A stretch of DNA of 12,183 bases from DAOTYX01 sp034434635 (GTDB taxonomy: Bacteria; Chloroflexota; Anaerolineae; B4-G1; DUEL01). The translations under genes and the position numbers were made by a program. The DNA lies in assembly GCA_034434635.1 (NCBI GenBank), contig DAOTYX010000005.1:1-12183 (forward strand), read 5' to 3'. A model generated the notes under the pieces. That model ran no database searches, was not told the DNA's origin, and saw nothing but the letters and a program-made list of their open reading frames with translations. The first letter of the stretch is position 1. Each line of letters starts with the position of its first letter. Positions 1 to 6,222 of this stretch are shown here, one piece after another.

Positions 1-402
1 GGCAAGCGTTTCGTCACACCTGATGAAGTGGACACCCAGGTCTTCCCTTGGGGCACGCTCAAGTGGATGAGCGCGCCAGAGGTGACCGGCGCCGAGCGGT
101 TCAGCATGGGCGTCGTCCTCCTGGAACCGGGCAAGGGCCACACCACCCACAACCACCCCGGCGTGGAGGAGATCCTCTACTTCGTCTCCGGCACCGGCGT
201 GCAGGCCGTCGCCGGCGAACGCCACCCGGTGGGGCCTGGCATGCTCGTGCACATCCCCCCTGGCGTTGACCACGAGACCATCAACACCGGCTGGGAGCAG
301 ATGAAGATCATCGCCATCTACAGCCCGCCAGGGCCGGAGGCGGAACTGGCCCGCAGTCCCGACTGCACCCTCGTCCCCGCCGGTCAGATTCCCAGCCGCT
401 GA
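1..402 (+). CDS. Cupin-domain protein, 5' end outside the window
   Basis: This is a small single-domain cupin, read in frame from the first base of the window with no stop, so the true start probably lies to the left; a GTG at 28 is possible but has no clear ribosome binding site. Both cupin motifs are visible. Motif 1, G(X)5HXH(X)3-4E(X)6G, lies at about 130-192, with the metal-ligand His codons at 148 and 154 and the Glu codon at 166 or 169. Motif 2, G(X)5PXG(X)2H(X)3N, is matched exactly around 238-285. Such proteins bind a divalent metal in a beta-barrel and may be enzymes, isomerases or sugar/ligand sensors; the substrate cannot be read here. It ends 26 bp before the Tm-1-like gene on the same strand, so the two are probably co-transcribed. 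The family is certain; the function is not. Confidence 0.88.
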   Translation, partial: GKRFVTPDEVDTQVFPWGTLKWMSAPEVTGAERFSMGVVLLEPGKGHTTHNHPGVEEILYFVSGTGVQAVAGERHPVGPGMLVHIPPGVDHETINTGWEQMKIIAIYSPPGPEAELARSPDCTLVPAGQIPSR

Positions 403-428
403 CGCTGACCATCTGGGAGGATGACGCC

Positions 429-1655
429 ATGGCCAAGACTGTGGTTCTTGTCGGGGCGTTGGACACCAAAGGGCAGGAGTTCGCTTTCGTCAAGCGACTC
501 ATCGAGGGCGCAGGACTGAAGACCATCGTGGTGGACTTCGGCGTTATGGGCGAGCCAGCCTTCCCGCCCGACGTGACCCGCGAGGAGGTCGCCCGCGCGG
601 GCGGCGGCGACCTGGCCACGCTCCGCTCCGGCGAGCGCAAGGACGAGGCGATGCGGATCATGGCCGCGGGAGTGGCGGCTGTCGTCCGGCGGCTCTACGA
701 CGAGGGCCGTCTGGACGGTATCCTGGGGATGGGAGGCAGCGGCGGCACCTCCATCGCCACCGCCGGCATGCGCACCCTGCCGGTGGGCGTGCCGAAAGTG
801 ATGCTCTCGACCGTGGGCGGCGGAGACGTCAGCGCCTACGCCGGGACGCGCGACATCACTTTCATCCCGTCCATCGTGGACGTGGCCGGCTTCAACCGCA
901 TCAGCCGCGCCATCTACGCCAACGCCGCTGGCGCGGTCGTCGGCATGGTCAAGATGGAGATACCGGCCGTAGACGAGGAGCGTCCGCTCATCACCGCTTC
1001 GATGTTCGGCAACACCACCCCTTGCGTTGATCACGCCCGCGCGCTGTTGGAGAAAGAAGGGTACGAAGTGCTGGTCTTCCACGCCACCGGCAGCGGCGGA
1101 CGGACGATGGAGAGCCTGATCGCCGACGGCTACATCGCGGCCTCGCTGGACATCACCACCACCGAACTGGCCGACGAGGTCTGCGGCGGGGTGTTCAGCG
1201 CCGGACCGGAGCGCATGCTCGCCGCCGCCCGCGCCGGCATCCCCACGGTGCTGGTGCCAGGGTGCGTGGATATGTGCAACTTCTGGGGCCTCGACAGCGT
1301 GCCGGAGCGGTATCGCTCGCGTCTCCTCTACCAGTGGAACCCCAACGTCACCCTGCTGCGCACCAACGCCGAGGAGAACCGCGTCATCGGGCAGATGATC
1401 GCCAACGCGGCCAACGCCTCACGGGGACCGGTGGCGGTGCTCCTGCCGCTGCGCGGCGTCTCCATGCTCGATAGCCCCGGCAACCCCTTCTGGGACCCGG
1501 CGGCAGACGGAGCCTGCTTCCAGGCCATCAAAGAGAACCTGCGGCCCGACATTCCGCTGATCGAGATGGAGGCCAACATCAACGACCCGGCCTTCGCCGA
1601 ACGGGCGGCAGGGGTATTGCTGGAAATGCTCAAGGGAAAGGAGGTTTCGGGATGA
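429..1655 (+). CDS. UPF0261 / Tm-1-like ATP-binding domain protein
   Basis: The protein has 408 residues, close to the usual size of the UPF0261 family. The ATG at 429 follows a GGGAGG-type ribosome binding site at about 415-420. Family signatures are GALDTKGQE near residues 9-17, the glycine-rich GMGGSGGTS at 100-108, GVPKVMLST at 120-128 followed by a GGGD turn, GCVDMCNF at 278-285, and PLRGVSMLDSPGNPFWDP at 340-357. The N-terminal half of tomato Tm-1, an inhibitor of tobamovirus replication, has the same fold and binds ATP through the equivalent glycine-rich region. The bacterial function is not established. The stop overlaps the next start (ATGA, 4 bp), which indicates translational coupling and probably a shared complex or pathway with the TIM-barrel partner. 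No signal peptide or membrane segment is seen, so it should be cytoplasmic. Confidence 0.93.
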   Translation: MAKTVVLVGALDTKGQEFAFVKRLIEGAGLKTIVVDFGVMGEPAFPPDVTREEVARAGGGDLATLRSGERKDEAMRIMAAGVAAVVRRLYDEGRLDGILGMGGSGGTSIATAGMRTLPVGVPKVMLSTVGGGDVSAYAGTRDITFIPSIVDVAGFNRISRAIYANAAGAVVGMVKMEIPAVDEERPLITASMFGNTTPCVDHARALLEKEGYEVLVFHATGSGGRTMESLIADGYIAASLDITTTELADEVCGGVFSAGPERMLAAARAGIPTVLVPGCVDMCNFWGLDSVPERYRSRLLYQWNPNVTLLRTNAEENRVIGQMIANAANASRGPVAVLLPLRGVSMLDSPGNPFWDPAADGACFQAIKENLRPDIPLIEMEANINDPAFAERAAGVLLEMLKGKEVSG

Positions 1656-2485
1656 CGATCCCGCGTCAGGAGATCATCAAACGGCTGCGCGCTCAGGTGG
1701 CCGCCGGACGGCCCATCATCGGCTGCGGCGCGGGCACCGGCCTCTCCGCCAAGTGCGCCGAGGCGGGCGGGGCGGACCTCATCATCATCTACAACTCCGG
1801 GCGGTACCGCATGGCCGGACGGGGCTCGCTGGCCGGCCTGTTGCCCTACGGCGACGCCAACGGCATCGTGGTGGAGATGGCCGCCGAAGTACTGCCGGTG
1901 GTCAAGAATACGCCGGTGCTGGCCGGCATCTGCGGCACCGACCCGTTCCGGCTGATGCCGGTCTTCCTCAAACAATTGAGGGATTTGGGCTTCTCTGGCG
2001 TGCAGAACTTCCCGACGGTGGGGCTGATTGACGGGGTCTTCCGCGCCAACCTGGAAGCCACCGGTATGGGGTACGACAAGGAGGTGGAGGCGATCCGCAT
2101 CGCCCACGAGATGGACCTCTTCACCTCCCCCTACGTCTTCGACGCGGAGTCGGCGCGGGCGATGGCCCAGGCCGGGGCCGACCTGCTGGTCTGCCACGTG
2201 GGGCTGACCACCGGCGGCACCATCGGCGCGGGCGTGGCGCTCAGCCTCGACGAGGCCATCGAGAGGGTTCTGCAGATGGCAGAAGCGGGACACCAGGTCA
2301 ACCGCGAGGTGATGGTCATCTGCCACGGCGGGCCATTCGACGAGCCGGAGAACGTGGGGACAGCGCTGGCGCGCATGCCGGGCATCGTCGGCTTCTTCGG
2401 GGCTTCCAGCATCGAACGGCTGCCCACCGAGCGCGCCATCACCGGGCAGGTGCGATCCTTCAAGGGGCTGACACTGGCGGGTTGA
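1652..2485 (+). CDS. TIM-barrel protein, phosphoenolpyruvate hydrolase-like family
   Basis: This 277-residue protein belongs to the TIM-barrel family often annotated as phosphoenolpyruvate hydrolase-like, which is related to the C-terminal half of tomato Tm-1. Diagnostic segments are GCGAGTGLSAKCAEAGGADL from residue 24, YNSGRYRMAGRGSLAG at 47-62, GVQNFPTVGLIDG at 116-128, HVGLTTGG at 182-189, CHGGP at 224-228, and GFFGASSIERLP at 248-259, the last resembling a phosphate-binding barrel end. The ATG overlaps the TGA of the upstream gene, and a GGAGG lies about 7-11 bases upstream (AAAGGAGG at about 1637-1644). The chemistry is unproven: PEP hydrolysis is a name carried by the family, so a different carboxy-acid or phosphate substrate is possible. 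The cupin, UPF0261 and TIM-barrel set suggests a small catabolic or modification pathway, which is an inference. Confidence 0.92.
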   Translation: MTIPRQEIIKRLRAQVAAGRPIIGCGAGTGLSAKCAEAGGADLIIIYNSGRYRMAGRGSLAGLLPYGDANGIVVEMAAEVLPVVKNTPVLAGICGTDPFRLMPVFLKQLRDLGFSGVQNFPTVGLIDGVFRANLEATGMGYDKEVEAIRIAHEMDLFTSPYVFDAESARAMAQAGADLLVCHVGLTTGGTIGAGVALSLDEAIERVLQMAEAGHQVNREVMVICHGGPFDEPENVGTALARMPGIVGFFGASSIERLPTERAITGQVRSFKGLTLAG

Positions 2486-2486
2486 G

Positions 2487-3065
2487 TCAGGGCGAGAAGA
2501 ACACCAGCCCTACGCCCATCCGCTCTAACGCCTCCTCGGCGTAGGCGGTGACCACGGCGCTGGGGTCGTCCAGCGCGGCGCACAGGGCGGGGATGGCCTG
2601 GGGCGACTGGAGGGCGCGCAGGGCGCGGGCCGCCCCGGCCCGCGCAGCGACCCCGCCCTCCCGCAGCGTGCGGATAAGCGGCTCTACTGCTGCATCACCG
2701 AACTGGGCCAGCGCGTCTGCGGCCAGCCGCGCCACGTAGGCGGAGGGGTCGTCCAGACGCACGACCAGCGGCTCCACCGCCTCAGCGGGACGCAATTCGG
2801 CCAGCGCGACCACCGCGCAGGCGCGCACGTCGGGGTCGGGGTCGCCCAGCACGGCGATGAGGGCCGCTACCGCCTCTGCCGTGCCCACAACGGCCAGGGC
2901 GCGCACGGCCCACCAGCGGTGTTCCCGTTCGGCGGAGGAGAGCAGGGCCTGCAAAGCAGGCAGGGCAGCGTCGCCCAGCCGGTCCAGGCGCTCCACTGCC
3001 TCCTCCGCCTGACGGTCGTCCCCAGCAGCGATCGCCGCCAGGAGGTCACTCAGCCACTCATCCAC
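2487..3065 (-). CDS. HEAT-repeat (PBS lyase-type) protein
   Basis: The protein has 192 residues. It starts at a GTG (3065-3063) preceded by GGAGG about 9 bases upstream and overlaps the preceding small membrane protein gene by 8 bp. From about residue 32 it is built of four or five alpha-helical repeats of about 31 residues with the pattern A(V/I)..L...L.D...VR..A..AL, typical of HEAT/PBS-lyase repeats. Examples begin at TAEAVAALIAVLGDPDPDVR, then AEAVEPLVVRLDDPSAYVAR, then QAIPALCAALDDPSAVVTAY. Such solenoids are scaffolds or protein-binding adaptors; no catalytic motif is visible. It looks cytoplasmic, being last in the long minus-strand operon. Its stop is one base from the stop of the converging plus-strand gene. 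The partner is unknown. In cyanobacteria related repeats serve bilin lyases, but nothing here supports that role. Confidence 0.88.
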   Translation of the reverse strand: MDEWLSDLLAAIAAGDDRQAEEAVERLDRLGDAALPALQALLSSAEREHRWWAVRALAVVGTAEAVAALIAVLGDPDPDVRACAVVALAELRPAEAVEPLVVRLDDPSAYVARLAADALAQFGDAAVEPLIRTLREGGVAARAGAARALRALQSPQAIPALCAALDDPSAVVTAYAEEALERMGVGLVFFSP

Positions 3066-3312
3066 CGCGGGGCTCCTCCACCGTTACCACTCCACCGTGC
3101 ACCTGCCGCTGCCAGCGCGTCCCCGCCCACCAGGCCGCCGCGACGCCCAGCAACACCAGCCCCAACCCGGTCAGGTCGAGGACGCGGACGGCGTGCATCA
3201 CGTCAATGGAGTAGAGCACTCCGCCCTCGTAGGGGTCTGGCAGGGCCAGCAGCAGCAGCCCGCCCAGCAGGAGCAGCAGGCTGGCTGCGGAAAGCAACAC
3301 GACGTCGCGCAA
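3058..3312 (-). CDS. Small two-helix membrane protein (hypothetical)
   Basis: The predicted protein has 84 residues. I place the start at a TTG (3312-3310), where a GGGGGG purine run ends four bases upstream and the Trm112-like stop lies 8 bp before. A longer reading starting further upstream would run through the Trm112-like gene in another frame and gives an Arg/Pro/Gly-rich N-terminus that looks like a shadow. The chosen protein begins MRDVVLLSAASLLLLLGG, a strong hydrophobic helix at about residues 4-24. A short polar loop containing DPYEGG follows, then a second helix at about 46-66, then a basic and acidic tail. This is a helical hairpin in the membrane with no recognised family. It overlaps the HEAT-repeat gene by 8 bp, so the two may act together. 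Existence as a gene is likely; function is unknown. Confidence 0.7.
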   Translation of the reverse strand: MRDVVLLSAASLLLLLGGLLLLALPDPYEGGVLYSIDVMHAVRVLDLTGLGLVLLGVAAAWWAGTRWQRQVHGGVVTVEEPRGG

Positions 3313-3320
3313 GGACCCCC

Positions 3321-3563
3321 CTAATCCGGCGGAGGGACCGGCAGGTCGTCTACGGCCACGGAGATCCAGCGCTCCCCCTCCTCGATCAGCATCACCGGAA
3401 TGTCGTCGCGGATGGGGTACTTGCGGCCGCAGTCCGGCTCCTGGCACACCAGCCAGACGTCGCGCACCAGTTCCAGCCGACCAGGGTCTTCGCCGGGTTT
3501 GCGCGTCTCGCCGCTCACGCAGTATGGACAGCGCAGGATGGCCAGCAGGTCAGGGTCTATCAT
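3321..3563 (-). CDS. Trm112-like zinc protein (UPF0434/YcaR type)
   Basis: The protein has 80 residues and starts at ATG with AAGGAGG five bases upstream. A CPYC pair at residues 12-15 and a second pair, C40 and C45, in VCQEPDCGRKYPI form the expected zinc site, followed by the conserved DDIPVMLIEE. This is the arrangement of Trm112-like/YcaR proteins. In eukaryotes and archaea Trm112 activates tRNA, rRNA and release-factor methyltransferases. Bacterial members are less understood and often lie next to cell-envelope or glycan genes, as here. No methyltransferase is visible nearby, so its partner must be elsewhere or it has another role. The length is slightly above the common 60-70 residues because of a Pro-rich tail. 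Confidence 0.88.
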   Translation of the reverse strand: MIDPDLLAILRCPYCVSGETRKPGEDPGRLELVRDVWLVCQEPDCGRKYPIRDDIPVMLIEEGERWISVAVDDLPVPPPD

Positions 3564-3572
3564 CCGTCCCTC

Positions 3573-3599
3573 CTTCTTGGAGACTGGCTGCTCCAGAAG
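3573..3599 (-). other. Hairpin abutting the Trm112-like ribosome binding site
   Basis: Between the VTT gene stop and the Trm112-like start, bases 3573-3576 plus 3578-3582 pair with 3591-3599, giving nine base pairs with one bulged base (3577) and an 8-base loop (3583-3590). Read on the minus strand, the 3' arm ends in GAAG, whose last three bases begin the AAGGAGG ribosome binding site. The hairpin could therefore influence translation of the Trm112-like gene, or mark an RNA processing or attenuation point. No T-run follows, so it is not a classical intrinsic terminator. The function is inferred. Confidence 0.45.
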
Positions 3600-3605
3600 A
3601 CCTAT

Positions 3606-4232
3606 CTATCTCGGAATATAACACACATCTGCCTGAGAGACAATCGCCCGACTGGAGGGTCGGCCCGTCTGGCCGCCCAGCCAGCGGAAGATGGTCTCTT
3701 TTCCATAATATCCCAAGAGGGCGAAGACGATGTTCTTGAGCACCTTGCCGGCGGCGCAGGCGATCAGGAACTTCCACAGCGGAAAGCGCAACGCCCCGGC
3801 GGCGATGCCCCCCAGGTCGAAGACAGGGTTGGGGATGAGCGCCAGCACGAAGATCGTCACCACGCCGTGACGCTGCATCCACCCCGCCACCCGCTCATAG
3901 GTGGGGCCGCGGTCCACCAGCGTCTGGCCGCTGTAGCCTGCCATGTAGCCAGAGAGTTCCCCCAGCGCCTGGCCCACCCCGCCGACCAACCCCACCAGGA
4001 ACGGATTGAAGACACCGCCCAGGAGCGAACTGACCGCCAGGCCGGGCACAGGGAGGATGAGCGTGGCGTTGCTGACCAGGCCGACCAGGAAGACCGCCGC
4101 GTAGCCGTAGCCAGCCAGGTCCTGCAGGTGGTTGCGGAAGTAGACCGCCGCCACCGACGCGCCGACGACGATGAGGACGGTCAGGATCTGAACGACGCGC
4201 AGCAGACGGGGGCGGGGCTTACGCTCGGCCAT
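3606..4232 (-). CDS. VTT/DedA-family (SNARE-associated) membrane protein
   Basis: The predicted protein has 208 residues. I choose the ATG at 4232, which shares its A with the stop of the dehydrogenase gene (TGATG), a coupling signal; no good Shine-Dalgarno is present. A longer start at 4301 would add 23 Arg/Pro-rich residues inside the upstream gene. After a basic N-terminus there is a membrane helix at about residues 12-31. A VTT-like core follows, with NATLILPVPGLAVSSLLGG, GVGQALGELSGYMAGYSG and ALIPNPVFDLGGIAAGALRF, which resemble the re-entrant and helix signatures of the family. About five hydrophobic segments are seen. VTT/DedA proteins are linked to lipid flipping, including undecaprenyl-phosphate recycling for DedA and PopT-type members. 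That role would suit an operon that uses lipid-linked sugars, but it is inferred. Confidence 0.85.
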   Translation of the reverse strand: MAERKPRPRLLRVVQILTVLIVVGASVAAVYFRNHLQDLAGYGYAAVFLVGLVSNATLILPVPGLAVSSLLGGVFNPFLVGLVGGVGQALGELSGYMAGYSGQTLVDRGPTYERVAGWMQRHGVVTIFVLALIPNPVFDLGGIAAGALRFPLWKFLIACAAGKVLKNIVFALLGYYGKETIFRWLGGQTGRPSSRAIVSQADVCYIPR

Positions 4233-5572
4233 CAGCGCGGCAGGGGAGCACCCAGGCGGACGACCTTCTCGTCGCGGGGCAGCGCGCCGGTGGCGTTGCA
4301 ACAGTCCACCACCAGCCGTGCCCGTTCCACCACCCGCGCGTAATCCACAGCGCGATGGCCGGTGACGATGAGCACGGCGTCGGCAGCCGCCAGTTCCTCA
4401 TCGCTGAGCGGCACCGATTCCAGGGTGACGCTGGGGCGGTAGAAGACGTCCCCGCCGACCCGGAAGCGGGGCACGTGGGGGTCATGATAGCGCACCTGCG
4501 CTCCGCGTCCCAGCAACAGTTCGATCACCCGCTCAGCCGGAGAGTTGCGCGGGTCCTCCACGTTGGGCTTGAAAGCCACTCCCAGTACCAGTACCCACGC
4601 GCCCTGTAGCCCCCGTCCGTGCGCCGACAGGGCCTGGCAGAGCAGGTCCACCACGTGGTAGGGCATCGCCTGGTTGACCTCCGCCGCCAGTTCGATGAAC
4701 TTGGTGTAGAAGTCGTACTCGCGGGCCTTCCAGGAGAGATAGTAGGGGTCCACCGGGATACAGTGCCCCCCTACCCCCGCCCCAGGATAGAAGGGCATGA
4801 AGCCGAAGGGTTTGGTGCGGGCGGCCGCGATGACCTCCCAGAAGTCAATGCCCATCCGCTCGGCCAGCAGGGCCAACTCGTTGACCAGGGCGATGTTGAC
4901 CGCGCGGAAGATATTCTCCAGCAGTTTGGTCATCTCCGCGGCGCGCGTGGAGGAGACCGGGCAGACCGGCGCCCCCATCTGACTCAACAGGTCGCAGGCC
5001 AGACGAGTGCACTCCGGCGTGAGTCCCCCGACCACTTTGGGGGTGTTGTAGGCCGACCAGTCCTTGTTCCCCGGGTCGATCCGCTCCGGCGAGAAGGCCA
5101 GGTAGAAGTCCACCCCTGCCTTCAGTCCGCTCTGCTCCAGGATGGGCTGGACCACCTCCTCGGTAGTGCCGGGGTAGGTGGTGGACTGCAGCACGATCAG
5201 CTGGCCACGCTGCAAGCGGGGGCGGATGGACTCCGCGGCGCTGCGCACGTCGGAGAGGTCCGGCGCCCGCTGGGCGTCGTAGGGGGTGGGGACACAGATG
5301 AAGACGGCGTCGGCCTGGCGCAGCACGTCGTAATCGGTGGTCGCGCGCAGGTGGCCGGAGGTGACGTAGGGGGCCAGCGCCTCAGCGGGGATGTCCTCAA
5401 TGTAACTGCGACCCTGGCTGAGCAGGGCCACCTTCTCCGCATTCACTTCCACGCCGGTGACGTGGAAGCCGGCCCGGGCGAACCCCAGCGCCAGCGGCAA
5501 CCCCACGTACCCCAATCCGATAACGGCGACGTGTGCACTGCGGTCGCGGATTTTCTCTTCCAGAGAAGGCAT
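4232..5572 (-). CDS. UDP-N-acetylhexosamine 6-dehydrogenase (WbpA/WecC-type)
   Basis: This 446-residue nucleotide-sugar dehydrogenase oxidises C6 of a UDP-hexose or UDP-HexNAc to a uronate using two NAD+. Seen in order are the Rossmann motif GLGYVG near residues 19-24, VPTP at 94-97, SPER at 161-164, the AEMTKLLEN helix carrying the catalytic Lys (216) and Asn (220), and the active-site Cys271 in GVGGHCIPVDPYYLSWKA, then the C-terminal UDP-binding domain beginning around GVAFKPNVEDPRNSP. The sequence after the Cys, with its run of Tyr and FIELAAEVNQAMP, favours the WbpA-like UDP-GlcNAc branch over UDP-glucose dehydrogenase. I choose the ATG at 5572, with GGAG five bases upstream. Starts further upstream (5587 or 5668) are possible, but the longest overlaps hepT and adds an unconserved-looking leader. 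The product would feed surface glycan synthesis. Confidence 0.9.
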   Translation of the reverse strand: MPSLEEKIRDRSAHVAVIGLGYVGLPLALGFARAGFHVTGVEVNAEKVALLSQGRSYIEDIPAEALAPYVTSGHLRATTDYDVLRQADAVFICVPTPYDAQRAPDLSDVRSAAESIRPRLQRGQLIVLQSTTYPGTTEEVVQPILEQSGLKAGVDFYLAFSPERIDPGNKDWSAYNTPKVVGGLTPECTRLACDLLSQMGAPVCPVSSTRAAEMTKLLENIFRAVNIALVNELALLAERMGIDFWEVIAAARTKPFGFMPFYPGAGVGGHCIPVDPYYLSWKAREYDFYTKFIELAAEVNQAMPYHVVDLLCQALSAHGRGLQGAWVLVLGVAFKPNVEDPRNSPAERVIELLLGRGAQVRYHDPHVPRFRVGGDVFYRPSVTLESVPLSDEELAAADAVLIVTGHRAVDYARVVERARLVVDCCNATGALPRDEKVVRLGAPLPR

Positions 5573-5589
5573 ATTCTCTCCGAACATGT

Positions 5590-5606
5590 CAGCAACTCTC
5601 TTGCTG
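5590..5606 (-). other. Small hairpin between hepT and the dehydrogenase gene
   Basis: A perfect six-base-pair stem (CAGCAA/TTGCTG) with a five-base loop lies in the 58-bp gap between the HepT stop and the dehydrogenase start, ending about 17 bases before the ATG at 5572. There is no T-run, so it is not an intrinsic terminator. It could be an mRNA processing or stability element at the junction of the toxin-antitoxin insert, or a chance structure. Confidence 0.3.
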
Positions 5607-5630
5607 TTCGTCGGCCAGTATGCGCACAAC

Positions 5631-5942
5631 TCATTCGACCAGTACCGGGACTTCATGCTGGATTGCATCCCGCAGGATATCCTCGTCTATGCCGAGGTGC
5701 TCGTGAGTAACCACATCGCGCAATCCAGCAATCTTGCGCCATTCCATCTCTGGGTAACGGCTGCGGATTTCTGGTGGTATGTGCTTGACCGCTTCGCCAA
5801 TGACCGCCAGGTTACGTACCACGGCATCGAAAGTCTTCTCGTCTTGTACAAACTGGCTGAAGGTCAAACCCCGTACGTAGCGCATGACCTTCTCGCCAGC
5901 CTCGCGTATGTCATCAAGATAGAGGCGATAATCACGTGACAT
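5631..5942 (-). CDS. hepT: HepT-like HEPN toxin (DUF86)
   Basis: The protein has 103 residues, slightly short for the family. The start is ATG at 5942, with a GAGAGG-type site upstream, overlapping mntA by 11 bp. HEPN hallmarks are the DDIREAGEKV helix, FVQDEKTFDAVVRNLAVIGEA at about 31-51, and the catalytic region GLRDVVTHEHLGID with R75 and H80. HEPN toxins are RNases acting on tRNA or mRNA. In the Shewanella HepT-MntA pair, MntA adds AMP units to the Tyr of the RX4-6HXY motif and silences the toxin. Here the motif reads R-X4-H-X-H: position 82 is His (CAC) where Tyr is expected. The Arg and His needed for cleavage remain, so the RNase may be active but may not be silenced in the usual way. 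Sampled GC is near 50%, below the flanks. Confidence 0.88.
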   Translation of the reverse strand: MSRDYRLYLDDIREAGEKVMRYVRGLTFSQFVQDEKTFDAVVRNLAVIGEAVKHIPPEIRSRYPEMEWRKIAGLRDVVTHEHLGIDEDILRDAIQHEVPVLVE

Positions 5943-6222
5943 AGAAAGCCTCTCGTTCTATGTAGGGCTTCAGACGTGGTTTGAGTGCTTTGCGGGTGAC
6001 CAGGTCTACCCGGCAACCCAAGAGATCTTCCAGATAGAACTCGAGACCCATAAATTGGTCCAAGGTAGCCCGACCCGCGAAATCCACCAAGACATCTATG
6101 TCACTGTCTGGCCGGCTCTCGTCTCTGATGATCGAACCAAAGAGAGCCAGAGACTGCACCCCAAAGCGAGCAAACTCGTGACGATGTTGCTTCAGTATCC
6201 TGATCGTGTCATCCCTCCTCAT
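5932..6222 (-). CDS. mntA: MntA-like minimal nucleotidyltransferase antitoxin
   Basis: The protein has 96 residues. The start is ATG at 6222 with a strong AAGGAGG site five to six bases upstream; this site lies inside the end of the preceding transferase gene, and the two genes overlap by 14 bp. The catalytic signature GSX10DXD is complete: G29-S30, then D41 and D43 in the SDIDVLVDF strand. A third carboxylate, D73 in CRVDLVT, completes the metal-binding triad. MntA proteins transfer AMP from ATP to the paired HEPN toxin and act as antitoxins. The gene precedes and overlaps hepT, the usual order for this system. Its base composition (about 50% GC in two sampled 60-base lines) differs from the flanking envelope genes and suggests recent acquisition. 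The enzyme appears intact. Confidence 0.9.
   Translation of the reverse strand: MRRDDTIRILKQHRHEFARFGVQSLALFGSIIRDESRPDSDIDVLVDFAGRATLDQFMGLEFYLEDLLGCRVDLVTRKALKPRLKPYIEREAFYVT

Noticed and set aside
2487..2517. Possible terminator hairpin at the convergent stops
   Set aside because: Only five-base stems with long loops can be drawn and there is no T-run.
4233..4301. N-terminal extension of the VTT protein by 23 residues
   Set aside because: The extension is Arg/Pro-rich and lies wholly inside the dehydrogenase gene. The TGATG junction at 4232 is a better start.
2919..4343. A 474-codon open frame on the plus strand
   Set aside because: It crosses five genes on the other strand and has the low-complexity Arg/Pro/Gln/His composition of a shadow frame.
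5573..5668. N-terminal extension of the dehydrogenase by 32 residues
   Set aside because: It runs into the end of hepT and adds sequence before a normal family N-terminus. The ATG at 5572 has a GGAG site.
5457..5939. A 160-codon plus-strand frame that looks more protein-like than other shadows
   Set aside because: It is antisense to the start of the dehydrogenase gene and to hepT. Both of those have family motifs, and this frame has none that I recognise.
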